The notes below the pieces were generated by a model. That model ran no database searches. It worked only from the letters and a program-made list of their open reading frames with translations, and was not told the origin of the DNA. Below are positions 1 to 5,940 of a stretch of DNA of 6,878 nucleotides, one piece after another. The stretch comes from Gammaproteobacteria bacterium (GTDB lineage Bacteria > Pseudomonadota > Gammaproteobacteria > Xanthomonadales > Xanthomonadaceae). The stretch lies in assembly GCA_012510865.1 (NCBI GenBank), contig JAAZHF010000429.1, positions 1 through 6,878 of the forward strand, written 5' to 3'. The position numbers and the translations under genes were made by a program. Position 1 is the first letter of the stretch. The number at the start of each line of letters is the position of its first letter.

Positions 1-742
1 AGCGTCCGCCCACCCAGTCCCACATCGGCAGCACGCGCGCGGCGTCCACGCCGAAGGCCTCCGCCGCGGGCACGTTGGCGCTGACTGCGAATAGCCGCTC
101 GCCGCCGCCCATCCACTCGCGCACGCGCGCGCCGTTGAGCAGCGTCTCCTGGGTGCCGAAGCTCTTCGAGACGAGGATCGCCGCGGTGCGGGCCGGATCC
201 AGCCCGCGCAGCGCGCGCTGCACCTCGCTGCCGTCCACGTTGCTGACGAAGTGCAGGCGGAAGCGGCCGTCGCCGCGGTCTCCCCGCGCATCCACCACCA
301 GGCGCGGGCCGAGGTCGGAGCCGCCGATGCCGACGTTGACGACGTCGGTGACCTCCGAGGCGCGCAGCGACGCCACCAGCGAGGCCATCCGTTCGCGGGC
401 GGCGACGGCGTCGGCGTGCGCGCGGCGGGCGGCGTCGCCGCGCCCGATGTCCGAGCGCAGCGCGGTGTGCAGCGCCGCGCGCCGCTCCGAGGCATTGACC
501 TCGGCGCCGTCGACGAGCGCGCGCATGGCCCGTGGGAGGCCCCGCTCCAGCGCGAGGGCCTCGAGCGCGGCCAGCGCCGGCGCATCGATGCGCAGGCGTG
601 CGAAGTTCGCGTACAGCGGCCCCACGCGGATCGCCATCGACGCGGCCCGCGCCGGATCCGCGGCGGCCAGCTGCCGGATGCGCGCGCCGGCGAGGCGCTT
701 TGCGTGGTCGGGGAACTGCCGGTCGAGGCCTTCGCCGGCCAT
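1..742 (-). CDS. pgi: Glucose-6-phosphate isomerase, N-terminal 247 residues (runs off left edge)
   Basis: Cytoplasmic isomerase interconverting glucose-6-phosphate and fructose-6-phosphate in glycolysis and gluconeogenesis. Reading leftward from the ATG at 742-740 gives an open frame of 247 codons with no stop before the window edge. Family motifs appear in order: a VNASERRAALHTALR segment (about 82-96) like the E. coli INRTENRAVLHVALR region, GIGGSDLGP (138-146), VSNVDG (166-171), SKSFGTQET (192-200, sugar-phosphate loop, usually SKTFTTQET) and WDWVGGR (241-247), the start of the PGI signature. PGIs are usually about 500-550 residues, so roughly half is present; the C-terminal catalytic residues lie outside. 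The start is 3 nt after the panD stop. No well-spaced Shine-Dalgarno is visible (the GAGGG is only a base or so from the ATG), so translation probably depends on coupling to panD. Family assignment is secure. Confidence 0.96.
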   Translation of the reverse strand, partial: MAGEGLDRQFPDHAKRLAGARIRQLAAADPARAASMAIRVGPLYANFARLRIDAPALAALEALALERGLPRAMRALVDGAEVNASERRAALHTALRSDIGRGDAARRAHADAVAARERMASLVASLRASEVTDVVNVGIGGSDLGPRLVVDARGDRGDGRFRLHFVSNVDGSEVQRALRGLDPARTAAILVSKSFGTQETLLNGARVREWMGGGERLFAVSANVPAAEAFGVDAARVLPMWDWVGGR

Positions 743-745
743 CCC

Positions 746-1126
746 TCAGGCGGCCTGTGCCGGGATGGCGTCGCTGGTGTGGGTCATCCGGTTCTGGCGG
801 TCGACGTAGACCAGGCTGGGCTTGAACACCGCGGCCTCGGCCTCGTCGCAGGCGCCGTAGGCGCAGATGATCACGAGGTCGCCGGGCTCGGCCTGGTGGG
901 CGGCCGCGCCATTGACGGAAATGATGCCGCTGCCCTCTTCGGCGCGGATCGCATAGGTCGCGAAGCGCTTGCCATTGTTGATGTTGTAGATCTCGATCCG
1001 CTCGTACTCGCGGATGCCCGACAGGTCGAGCAGGCGGCCGTCGATCGCGCAGGAGCCTTCGTAGTGCAGCTCGGCGTGGGTGACGGTGGCGCGGTGGATC
1101 TTCGCTTTGAGCAGGGTCAGGAGCAT
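746..1126 (-). CDS. panD: Aspartate 1-decarboxylase (pyruvoyl-dependent)
   Basis: Decarboxylates L-aspartate to beta-alanine, the amine half of pantothenate. It is made as an inactive pro-protein that cleaves itself between Gly24 and Ser25, with Ser25 becoming the pyruvoyl group. At 126 aa it has normal family length. The sequence shows Lys9, the YEGSC cleavage site with G24-S25 in the canonical positions, the NNGKRFATY segment (50-58) carrying Arg54, Thr57 and Tyr58 of the active site, and Asn72 in SVNGAAA. All key residues are present, so the enzyme should be active. Some organisms need PanM/PanZ to trigger cleavage; none is encoded here. The gene lies 49 nt downstream of panC and 3 nt upstream of pgi on the same strand. 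There is no obvious Shine-Dalgarno before the ATG, but the start is fixed by the conserved N-terminus ([16 protein letters not shown]). Confidence 0.98.
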   Translation of the reverse strand: MLLTLLKAKIHRATVTHAELHYEGSCAIDGRLLDLSGIREYERIEIYNINNGKRFATYAIRAEEGSGIISVNGAAAHQAEPGDLVIICAYGACDEAEAAVFKPSLVYVDRQNRMTHTSDAIPAQAA

Positions 1127-1175
1127 CGTGGGGGCCGCGGGAGCCGTGGAAACAGGCGTCGGGAGCGATTCTAGA

Positions 1176-2045
1176 TCATGCCGCCGGGGCCAGGGTGAAC
1201 TCCAGGTTGTCGATCAGCCGCGTGCCGCCGATGCGGGCCGCGACGCGGGCGCCGCGCGCGCCGTCGTCGCCGGGGCCGCCGGGCTCGCGCAGCAGGGGCG
1301 TGCGCAGCACCGCGTAGTCGACCTCGAAGCCGGCGTCCGCCAGGCGCGCGGCGCCCAGTGCCTCCGCGTCCCGCCAGTCGCGGCCGGCCCGGAGCGCGTC
1401 GCGCATCGCCAGCAGGGTGCGGTGGATCTCCGGCGCGCGCGCGCGCGCGTCGGCCGGGAGGTACTGGTTGCGCGAACTCCGCGCCAGCCCGTCTGGCTCG
1501 CGCACGATGTCGGCACCGAGGATTTCGATCGGGAAGGCAAGGTCGAGCACCATGTGCCGGACCACGGCCAGCTGCTGGTAGTCCTTGCGCCCGAACACCG
1601 CGACGTCCGGCTGGACCTGGTTGAACAGCCGTGCCACCACCGTGCATACGCCGTCGAAGTGCCCGGGCCGGTGGGCGCCGTCGAGCACGTCGGTGATGCC
1701 GGGCACCCGCACCTGCACCGCGCGCGCGGTGCCCAGCGGGTACATCGCGTCCACCGGAGGCATCCAGGCGAGGTCACAGCCGGTCGCTTCGAGGCCGGCG
1801 ACGTCGGCATCGGGCGTCCGGGGATAGCGCTCGAAGTCCTCGCCCGGCCCGAACTGGGTCGGATTGACGAACACGCTGGCGACCACGCGGTCGGCGTTCG
1901 CGCGCGCCATGCGGACCAGGCTGAAGTGGCCCTCGTGCAGGTTGCCCATGGTGGGCACGAAGCCGATCCGCAGCCCCTCCCGCTTCCAGCCGGCGATCCG
2001 CTCCCTCAGCGGGCCGGGCCCGGTCGCGACCTCGATGCGGCTCAT
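1176..2045 (-). CDS. panC: Pantothenate synthetase (pantoate--beta-alanine ligase)
   Basis: Condenses pantoate with beta-alanine through a pantoyl-adenylate intermediate, consuming ATP to AMP and PPi; last step of pantothenate synthesis, cytosolic. The 289-residue length fits the family (about 280-290). It has the nucleotidyltransferase fold signatures: [13 protein letters not shown] at 31-43 with the HxGH histidines at 37 and 40, FVNPTQF at 59-65 contributing to pantoate binding, GRKDYQQL at 152-159, and the KMSKS-like loop [10 protein letters not shown] at 187-196. RLIDNLEF near the C-terminus is also typical. Its ATG overlaps the panB stop as ATGA (2045-2042), and no Shine-Dalgarno precedes it, so reinitiation from panB is likely. 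That would keep PanB and PanC output matched. No truncation or missing motif is seen. Confidence 0.98.
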   Translation of the reverse strand: MSRIEVATGPGPLRERIAGWKREGLRIGFVPTMGNLHEGHFSLVRMARANADRVVASVFVNPTQFGPGEDFERYPRTPDADVAGLEATGCDLAWMPPVDAMYPLGTARAVQVRVPGITDVLDGAHRPGHFDGVCTVVARLFNQVQPDVAVFGRKDYQQLAVVRHMVLDLAFPIEILGADIVREPDGLARSSRNQYLPADARARAPEIHRTLLAMRDALRAGRDWRDAEALGAARLADAGFEVDYAVLRTPLLREPGGPGDDGARGARVAARIGGTRLIDNLEFTLAPAA

Positions 2046-2857
2046 GCGTAGGAGTGCGCGGGGCCCGGGAAGCTGCCGTCGCGCACCGCGGCGACGTAGG
2101 CCCGCGCGGCGCCCGCGACCGAGCCGCCCTCGGCGAGGAAGTCCTTGACGAACTTCGGCGGGCGGCGCCCCGCGTCGAGGCCGAGCATGTCGTGCATCAC
2201 CAGCACCTGCCCGTCACAACCCGGTCCGGCGCCGATGCCGATGGTCGGCACCGGGCTGCCGGCGGTGATCGCCGTCGCCAGCGCCGCCGGGACGCCTTCG
2301 AGCACGATCAGCGCGGCGCCCGCCTCCGCCACCGCGAGTGCCTCGGCGCGCAGCCGGTCGGCGGCCGGCTGTTCGCGCCCCTGGACCTTGAAGCCGCCGA
2401 AGCGGAGCACCGACTGCGGCGTCAGCCCCAGGTGGGCGCAGACCGGGATCTCGCGCTCCACGAGGAAGCGGATCACGTCCAGCTTGGGCCCGGCGCCTTC
2501 CAGCTTCACCATCTGCGCGCCCGCCTGGAGCAGGCGCGTGGATGCGTCCAGGGCGCGCTCCGGCGTGGCGTCGGCCTGGAACGGCAGGTCGGACACGAGC
2601 AGCGCGTACTCCAGGCCACGGGCCACGCAGGCGGTGTGGTAGGCCATGTCGTCGACCGTGACCGGAAGCGTGGAGCCACGGCCCTGCACGACCATGCCGA
2701 GCGAGTCCCCGACCAGGACCAGCTCGACGCCGGCGGCATCGAACGCCCGGGCGAAGCCCGCGTCGTAGGCCGTCAACATCGAGAGCTTGCGCCCTTCGGC
2801 GCGCGCCTCGGCCAGGCCGGGCACGGTCATCGGCCGGCGTGTTTCATTGCTGCTCAT
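2042..2857 (-). CDS. panB: 3-methyl-2-oxobutanoate hydroxymethyltransferase (ketopantoate synthase)
   Basis: Transfers a hydroxymethyl group from 5,10-methylene-tetrahydrofolate to alpha-ketoisovalerate, giving ketopantoate; first committed step of pantothenate synthesis, a Mg-dependent TIM-barrel enzyme. From the ATG at 2857 the protein is 271 aa (E. coli 264). It shows VGDSLGM at 49-55 with metal ligand Asp51, SDLPF with Asp90, MVKLEG with Lys118 and Glu120, VLEGVP with Glu187, and the [21 protein letters not shown] block at 207-227. The reading frame is open upstream to an ATG at 2893. I prefer 2857 because AGGGA lies 11 nt upstream and because MSSN...TVPGLAEAR resembles xanthomonad PanB N-termini as I recall them. 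An internal ATG at 2830 is a weaker alternative. The neighbours folK and panC fit: folate supplies the one-carbon donor, and PanC uses the product after reduction. Confidence 0.97.
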   Translation of the reverse strand: MSSNETRRPMTVPGLAEARAEGRKLSMLTAYDAGFARAFDAAGVELVLVGDSLGMVVQGRGSTLPVTVDDMAYHTACVARGLEYALLVSDLPFQADATPERALDASTRLLQAGAQMVKLEGAGPKLDVIRFLVEREIPVCAHLGLTPQSVLRFGGFKVQGREQPAADRLRAEALAVAEAGAALIVLEGVPAALATAITAGSPVPTIGIGAGPGCDGQVLVMHDMLGLDAGRRPPKFVKDFLAEGGSVAGAARAYVAAVRDGSFPGPAHSYA

Positions 2858-2868
2858 CGGGCTTCGCG

Positions 2869-2873
2869 TCCCT
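2869..2873 (-). promoter_or_regulatory. Ribosome binding site deciding the panB start
   Basis: Read on the minus strand this is AGGGA, 11 nt before the ATG at 2857. The alternative starts at 2893 and 2830 have no comparable purine tract. The spacing is slightly long, so support is moderate. Confidence 0.5.
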
Positions 2874-2920
2874 GGTGGGGGTGGACGGCCCATCTTACGC
2901 CGCGGCGGCGGCGGCGGCCC

Positions 2921-3415
2921 TCAGGCGGGACGGATGTCGCTGGCGTCCACGGCGGCGAGCAGGTCGGCGACCCGGCCGCGGCCGGGCACTTCGGCGTCGG
3001 GGGCGATCTCCGCGAGTGGGACCAGGACGAAGGCGCGCGCGTGCATCTGCGGGTGCGGCAGGACCAGCCCGGGGGCGTCGACCACGGCGTCGCCGTGGAG
3101 CAGCAGGTCGAGGTCGAGGGTGCGCGGTCCCCAGCGGCTGCCGTACGACGTCCGCTCGCGGCCGTGCGCGCGCTCGATCGCGAGCAGCGCCTCGAGCAGC
3201 GCGGCGGGCGCGAGCCCGGTCTCGAGGACCGCCGCCGCATTGAGGAACCCCGGCTGGTCCTCCCTGCCCCACGGCGGCGTCAGGTACACGCGGGACGCGC
3301 GCAGCAGGCGCGTCCCCGGCAGCGCGTCGAGCGCGGCCAGCGCGGCGCGAAGCGCGGCCCTGACGTCGCCGATGTTGCCCCCGAGGCCGATGCAGGCCCG
3401 GACCGGCGCGTCCAT
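2921..3415 (-). CDS. folK: 2-amino-4-hydroxy-6-hydroxymethyldihydropteridine pyrophosphokinase (HPPK)
   Basis: Transfers pyrophosphate from ATP to 6-hydroxymethyl-7,8-dihydropterin, preparing it for dihydropteroate synthase (FolP) in folate synthesis; cytosolic. The protein is 164 aa, close to the E. coli 159. It begins MDAPVRACIGLGGNIGD with the IGLGGNIG strand-loop typical of the family. TPPWG (46-50) and QPGFLNAA (54-61) follow, then the HPPK signature RWGPRTLDLD at 94-103, with Asp101 and Asp103 as the two Mg ligands. The PHPQMHARAFVLVPLAEIAP block (120-139) is also conserved. The ATG shares its A with the last base of the pcnB TGA (TGATG at 3417-3413), so translation is probably coupled to pcnB; the pcnB-folK pair is widespread in gammaproteobacteria. 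The frame stays open upstream through pcnB, but family alignment places the start here. Confidence 0.97.
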   Translation of the reverse strand: MDAPVRACIGLGGNIGDVRAALRAALAALDALPGTRLLRASRVYLTPPWGREDQPGFLNAAAVLETGLAPAALLEALLAIERAHGRERTSYGSRWGPRTLDLDLLLHGDAVVDAPGLVLPHPQMHARAFVLVPLAEIAPDAEVPGRGRVADLLAAVDASDIRPA

Positions 3416-4728
3416 CAGGCCGCCGGCGGACGCCGGCGCCGGCGCCGGCGCGGGGCACCCGGCGACTCCTCGCCCGCGGTGGGCCCGCTGTGGGCGATGG
3501 CCATGTCCGGATCGAGCTGGGCCTCGCGCCAGAACGCGATGTCCTCGGCGTGCTCGTCGGAGCCGGCCTGGCGCACCTGCAGGAAGTCGAAGGCGGCGCG
3601 GAAGCGCGGGTGCGCCAGCATGCGCATCACCCGCTTGCGCTGGCGCAGCCCGAAGCGCGACTGCAGCAGCCAGATCTCCTGCATCGGGATCGAGAACCGG
3701 CGCGGCACCGCGATCGTCGCCAGCTCGTGCACGGTGACCCGGTCGGCGGCCCGGCGCTGGGCCTCCGCGGCCGGCATGTCCCTGGCCTGCAGCTGCATCA
3801 GGGTGCGGCAGTAGGCAGGCCACAGCAGCAGCGCGAACAGGAACGAGGGCGACACCGGGTCGCCCGCGGCCACGCGCGCGTCGGTCCCGCGCAGGCCCTC
3901 GACCACCACCGCGCGCAGCGCGCCGCTGCGGTTGGCCTTCATCGCCGCCGCCGCCTCGGGCAGCAGCACATGCAGAAGGCCGTGGCGCTCCAGGCCTTCG
4001 AAGCTGGCGACGCCGTGGCCGGACAGGAACATCTTCAGGCACTCCTCGAACAGCCGCGCCGGGGCGGCCTCGGCCAGCAGCGGCGCGAGCCCGCGGATGG
4101 GGGCCGCGGTGGCGGGTTCGATGTCGAAGTCGAGCTTGGCGGCCAGGCGCACCGCGCGCAGCATCCGCACCGGGTCTTCGCGGTAGCGGGTGTCGGGGTC
4201 GCCGATCAGGCGCAGGACGCGGTTCCGGACGTCCTCGAAGCCGCCGACGTAGTCCCGGACCGAGAAGTCCTCGATCGTGTAATAGAGCGCGTTGGCGGTG
4301 AAGTCGCGCCGCACCGCGTCGTCCTCGACCGTCCCGTAGACGTTGTCGCGCAGCAGGCGGCCGTCCTCGTGGGTCTCGCGGTCGCCGCTGCCGTCGTCGA
4401 CGTTGGCGCGGAAGGTCGCGACCTCGATGATCTCGCGGCCGAACACCACGTGCGCCAAGCGGAAGCGGCGCCCGATCAGGCGGCAGTTCCGGAACAGCGC
4501 CTTGACCTCTTCCGGGGTGGCGCCGGTGGCGATGTCGAAGTCCTTCGGGGAGCCGCCCACCAGCAGGTCGCGCACGGCGCCGCCGACCAGGTAGGCTTCG
4601 TGCCCGCCCTCGCGCAGGCGGTACAGGACGCGCAGCGCGTTCTGGCTGATGTCCTTGCGGGAGATGGGGTGCTGGTCGCGCGGGATCGTCCGCAGGACCG
4701 GTGCGTCGGATGGGTTGTCGGTGGGCAT
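3415..4728 (-). CDS. pcnB: Poly(A) polymerase I
   Basis: Adds 3' poly(A) tails to RNAs, marking them for exonucleolytic decay. It belongs to the class II nucleotidyltransferases shared with CCA-adding enzymes. The 437-residue protein has LVGGAVRDLL (47-56), the catalytic DFD at 63-65 in SPKDFDIATGATPEEV, and LFRNCRLIGRRFRLAHV (78-94). That last segment matches E. coli PcnB almost word for word and argues for PAP rather than tRNA nucleotidyltransferase. RRDFTANAL (140-148) and RYREDPVRMLRAVRLAAKL (181-199) follow. The C-terminus ends in a basic tail, [14 protein letters not shown], comparable to the Arg/Lys-rich end of E. coli PcnB and likely to bind RNA. The ATG at 4728 is the only plausible start; its upstream TTTTTTCTCCAG has no close Shine-Dalgarno. 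It is the first gene of the leftward block, so its promoter probably lies in 4729-4830. Confidence 0.97.
   Translation of the reverse strand: MPTDNPSDAPVLRTIPRDQHPISRKDISQNALRVLYRLREGGHEAYLVGGAVRDLLVGGSPKDFDIATGATPEEVKALFRNCRLIGRRFRLAHVVFGREIIEVATFRANVDDGSGDRETHEDGRLLRDNVYGTVEDDAVRRDFTANALYYTIEDFSVRDYVGGFEDVRNRVLRLIGDPDTRYREDPVRMLRAVRLAAKLDFDIEPATAAPIRGLAPLLAEAAPARLFEECLKMFLSGHGVASFEGLERHGLLHVLLPEAAAAMKANRSGALRAVVVEGLRGTDARVAAGDPVSPSFLFALLLWPAYCRTLMQLQARDMPAAEAQRRAADRVTVHELATIAVPRRFSIPMQEIWLLQSRFGLRQRKRVMRMLAHPRFRAAFDFLQVRQAGSDEHAEDIAFWREAQLDPDMAIAHSGPTAGEESPGAPRRRRRRRPPAA
3431..3450. repeat. Short GCCGGC tandem repeat coding the PcnB poly-Arg tail
   Basis: About three copies of the hexamer CGCCGG run in tandem. 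On the minus strand they are read as alternating CGC and CGG arginine codons and, with a flanking CGT, give seven consecutive arginines just before the PcnB stop. Copy changes of six bases would keep the frame and alter the tail by two arginines. Confidence 0.7.
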
Positions 4729-4753
4729 CTGGAGAAAAAAGTACCTGCTCGGG

Positions 4754-4784
4754 TTGCCCAGCGGCAGCCTGTGCTTGCTATACT
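4754..4784 (+). promoter_or_regulatory. Extended -10 promoter for tRNA-Glu
   Basis: TGCTATACT at 4776-4784 is a TGn-extended -10 with TATACT at 4779-4784 (5 of 6 to TATAAT). TTGCCC at 4754-4759 is a fair -35 with a 19-nt spacer, which an extended -10 tolerates. The expected start is near 4790-4792, in GC-rich DNA as is common for stringently controlled tRNA promoters. It points at the tRNA gene 76 nt further on, and no better promoter is closer. This is a by-eye prediction. Confidence 0.6.
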
Positions 4785-4788
4785 AGCA
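4780..4788 (-). promoter_or_regulatory. pcnB: Possible extended -10 for pcnB operon, overlapping the tRNA promoter
   Basis: Read leftward, the same AT island gives TGCTAGTAT (TGn plus TAGTAT, 4 of 6 to TATAAT). It would start transcription around 4773, leaving a leader of about 45 nt before the pcnB ATG. I see no good -35 at 16-18 nt. It is the only AT-rich spot in the upstream region, which is the main argument for it. Confidence 0.33.
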
Positions 4789-4791
4789 TGC

Positions 4792-4866
4792 CGCATCGCA
4801 GCCTGGCTGCCGCGGGCCGGTCGTCCAGCCGGCGTCGCCCTTCCAGGGGCGGCGGATGCCCCACCT
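4792..4866 (+). other. Structured 5' leader of the tRNA-Glu transcript
   Basis: Between the predicted start site and the tRNA there is no ORF of interest. Two small hairpins can form: GCCGG (4816-4820) with CCGGC (4829-4833) around an 8-nt loop, and CGCCC (4836-4840) with GGGCG (4847-4851) around a 6-nt loop. They would lie in the pre-tRNA leader removed by RNase P. In DNA this GC-rich, short stems arise easily by chance. Confidence 0.3.
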
Positions 4867-4942
4867 GCTCCCTTCGTCTAGAGGCCTAGGACGTGGCCCT
4901 CTCAAGGCTAAAACACGGGTTCGAATCCCGTAGGGAGCGCCA
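4867..4942 (+). tRNA. tRNA-Glu, anticodon CUC, CCA encoded
   Basis: A full cloverleaf of 76 nt including the encoded CCA. The acceptor stem GCTCCCT (4867-4873) pairs perfectly with AGGGAGC (4932-4938); the discriminator is G4939 and CCA is 4940-4942. D arm: GTCT...GGAC around AGAGGCCTA, as in E. coli tRNA-Glu. Anticodon stem TGGCC/GGCTA (one G-T pair) closes the loop CTCTCAA, so bases 34-36 are CTC at 4901-4903, reading GAG. The variable loop AAAC is four bases, and the T arm is ACGGG-TTCGAAT-CCCGT. Layout and length follow E. coli tRNA-Glu(UUC) closely, with C34 in place of U34. This isoacceptor suits a GC-rich genome that favours GAG codons. A promoter lies upstream and a strong hairpin follows immediately. 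No integrase gene or duplicated 3' end indicates use as an attachment site. Confidence 0.97.
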
Positions 4943-4949
4943 TCTTCCG

Positions 4950-4982
4950 CAGGGCCCGCACCGGCAACGGCTGCGGGCCCTG
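4950..4982 (+). terminator. Strong hairpin ending the tRNA-Glu transcript
   Basis: CAGGGCCCGCA (4950-4960) is the exact reverse complement of TGCGGGCCCTG (4972-4982). The stem extends through CCG/CGG (4961-4963 with 4968-4970, leaving C4971 bulged) to a GCAA loop, a GNRA tetraloop. It starts 8 nt after the CCA. Downstream is TCCGTTCC, not a clear T-run, so it is either a weak intrinsic terminator or a 3' stability/processing structure. Position and stem quality make transcript-end function likely. Confidence 0.65.
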
Positions 4983-5025
4983 TCCGTTCCGGCCTTCGCG
5001 CGTCCTCGCGGCGGCGGCCGGGCGG

Positions 5026-5031
5026 TACACT
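5026..5031 (+). promoter_or_regulatory. fdxA: Probable fdxA promoter -10
   Basis: TACACT (followed by AT) stands out in GC-rich DNA 28 nt before the fdxA ATG and matches TATAAT at four of six positions (T1, A2, A4, T6). The expected start is near 5037-5039, giving a leader of about 22 nt. No convincing -35 is seen at 16-18 nt, so it may be activator-assisted or weak. Confidence 0.42.
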
Positions 5032-5059
5032 ATCCGCACCTTCCGCAAGCAACACCGCC

Positions 5060-5383
5060 ATGCCCTTCGTCGTCACCGAGAACTGCATCAAGTGCAAGTA
5101 CACCGACTGCGTCGAGGTGTGCCCGGTCGACTGTTTCCACGAAGGGCCGAACTTCCTGGTGATCGACCCGGACGAGTGCATCGATTGCACGCTCTGCGAG
5201 CCCGAGTGCCCGATCAACGCGATCTACGCCGAGGACGACGTCCCGGCCGGCCAGGAAGGCTTCGTCGCGCTCAACGCCGAGCTCTCGAAGGAATGGCCCG
5301 TGATCTCGGCCCGCAAGGAGCCGCTGCCCGACGCCGCGGAATGGGACGGCAAGCCGGGCAAGCTCCCGCTGCTCGAGCGCTAG
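5060..5383 (+). CDS. fdxA: 7Fe ferredoxin, [3Fe-4S][4Fe-4S] type
   Basis: Small soluble electron carrier with one [3Fe-4S] and one [4Fe-4S] cluster. The 107-residue product is nearly superimposable on Azotobacter vinelandii ferredoxin I. The N-terminal half has nine cysteines: Cys9, Cys17 and Cys50 would bind the 3Fe cluster, and Cys21, Cys40, Cys43 and Cys46 the 4Fe cluster (numbering includes Met1). Cys25 matches the extra free cysteine of FdI and Cys12 is also conserved. The C-terminal half keeps the family extension ([31 protein letters not shown]). The physiological partner cannot be told from this context: the flanking genes are tRNA-Glu upstream and a convergent lipoprotein gene downstream, so fdxA seems monocistronic. 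The start is fixed by the [17 protein letters not shown] beginning; no strong Shine-Dalgarno precedes it. Confidence 0.97.
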   Translation: MPFVVTENCIKCKYTDCVEVCPVDCFHEGPNFLVIDPDECIDCTLCEPECPINAIYAEDDVPAGQEGFVALNAELSKEWPVISARKEPLPDAAEWDGKPGKLPLLER

Positions 5384-5404
5384 GCGCGCGCAGCCGCGCG
5401 CGCC
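5383..5404. terminator. GC-only hairpin between convergent fdxA and lipoprotein gene
   Basis: GGCGCGCGC (5383-5391) and GCGCGCGCC (5396-5404) form a perfect 9-bp stem around a 4-nt loop (AGCC). It begins at the last base of the fdxA stop and ends 13 nt from the end of the convergent gene, so it could serve both strands. There is no T-run on either side, so a classical intrinsic terminator is not proven. Confidence 0.5.
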
Positions 5405-5417
5405 CGCCGGATCCTCC

Positions 5418-5936
5418 TCAGCGCGCGAGCCCCGCTCGCAGCGCTTCGATCACGCGCACCGCGTCCGCGCCGGTCGCGGCGACGCCGCGCGGGTCGACCG
5501 CGGACACGTAGCTGCCGCCCTCGACCTGGGTCACGCGCACGAGGAACTTGCTGTCGCCGGCGTCGATGTCGTAGCTGCCCAGCAGCTGGGCCTTGCTGAC
5601 GACGGACACGCCTTCGATCCCGGCCAGCAGCGGCTCGATGCGCTGGAACACTTCGTCGCGCGGCGCGGGCACGTTGAACCCGTTGGCGGCGGCCCGCGGC
5701 GTGGACGGCGCCATCTCCGAACGCGTGACGCTGGTCGGACCCGCGTCCGGCAGCGCCATCGCCGCGCTGGTGTCGGGGCGGTCGAGGTCGGGCGGAACTT
5801 CCAGCGGACGGTCCTGCGGGGCCGCCGCGTACAGCTGGTTGGTCTTGCGGAACCAGCTGCAGCCGGAGGTGGCGACCAGGGCCGCGACGATGGCCACCGC
5901 GATGGCCGGACGGATCAGTGAACGGGAAGGCTGCAT
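5418..5936 (-). CDS. BamC/NlpB-like outer-membrane assembly lipoprotein (short form)
   Basis: A 172-residue predicted lipoprotein. MQPSRSLIRP is a basic n-region, 11-22 a hydrophobic core (AIAVAIVAALVA), and ATSGC ends at Cys26, a usable lipobox. Ser at +2 favours outer-membrane sorting. Next comes a Pro/Asp-rich linker with NQLYAAAPQDRPLEVPPDLDRP (33-54), resembling the BamC N-terminal region that contacts BamD. Residues about 86-172 (GFNVPAPRDEVFQRIEPLL... to the end) form one small alpha/beta domain. It lies 22 nt after dapA, as bamC (nlpB) does in E. coli, so BamC-like is the best call; E. coli BamC is about twice as long with two such domains. The start at 5936 is fixed by the signal peptide and AGGAG six bases upstream. 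The frame stays open further upstream inside dapA, but that part is not protein-like. Role in the Bam complex is inferred. Confidence 0.8.
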   Translation of the reverse strand: MQPSRSLIRPAIAVAIVAALVATSGCSWFRKTNQLYAAAPQDRPLEVPPDLDRPDTSAAMALPDAGPTSVTRSEMAPSTPRAAANGFNVPAPRDEVFQRIEPLLAGIEGVSVVSKAQLLGSYDIDAGDSKFLVRVTQVEGGSYVSAVDPRGVAATGADAVRVIEALRAGLAR

Positions 5937-5940
5937 GGAT

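Noticed and set aside
1127..1175. Riboswitch or attenuator in the panC-panD gap
   Set aside because: At 49 nt it is too short for known riboswitches, and its one inverted repeat has a mismatch on the transcribed strand.
75..2051. Long plus-strand open frames (75-809, 251-1174, 1080-2051) opposite pgi, panD and panC
   Set aside because: The minus-strand genes carry full family motifs. The plus-strand products show none and have biased composition.
2892..2897. TAAGAT (minus strand) as a separate panB promoter
   Set aside because: It matches four of six -10 bases, but has no TGn and no -35 at a workable distance, where a CGG run lies instead. It is too weak to call.
2900..2920. CGG triplet run between folK and panB as a functional repeat
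   Set aside because: About five copies in a GC-rich intergenic gap are easily explained by composition; no array or coding role is seen.
2054..3814. 586-codon open frame on the plus strand across panB, folK and pcnB
   Set aside because: It is antisense to three clearly recognised genes. Its product is a low-complexity Arg/Gly/His/Ala mix with no motif, as expected in GC-rich DNA where stops are rare in shadow frames.
2921..4042. 373-residue extension of folK upstream into pcnB
   Set aside because: Only the last 164 residues match HPPK; the upstream part is an off-frame reading of pcnB.
3490..4881. 463-codon open frame on the plus strand opposite pcnB
   Set aside because: It has the same antisense composition artefact, mirrors pcnB codons, and runs into the tRNA-Glu gene.
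4867..4942. tRNA-Glu as an integration site of a genomic island
   Set aside because: There is no integrase, no direct repeat of the tRNA 3' end, and both flanks are core genes of similar composition.
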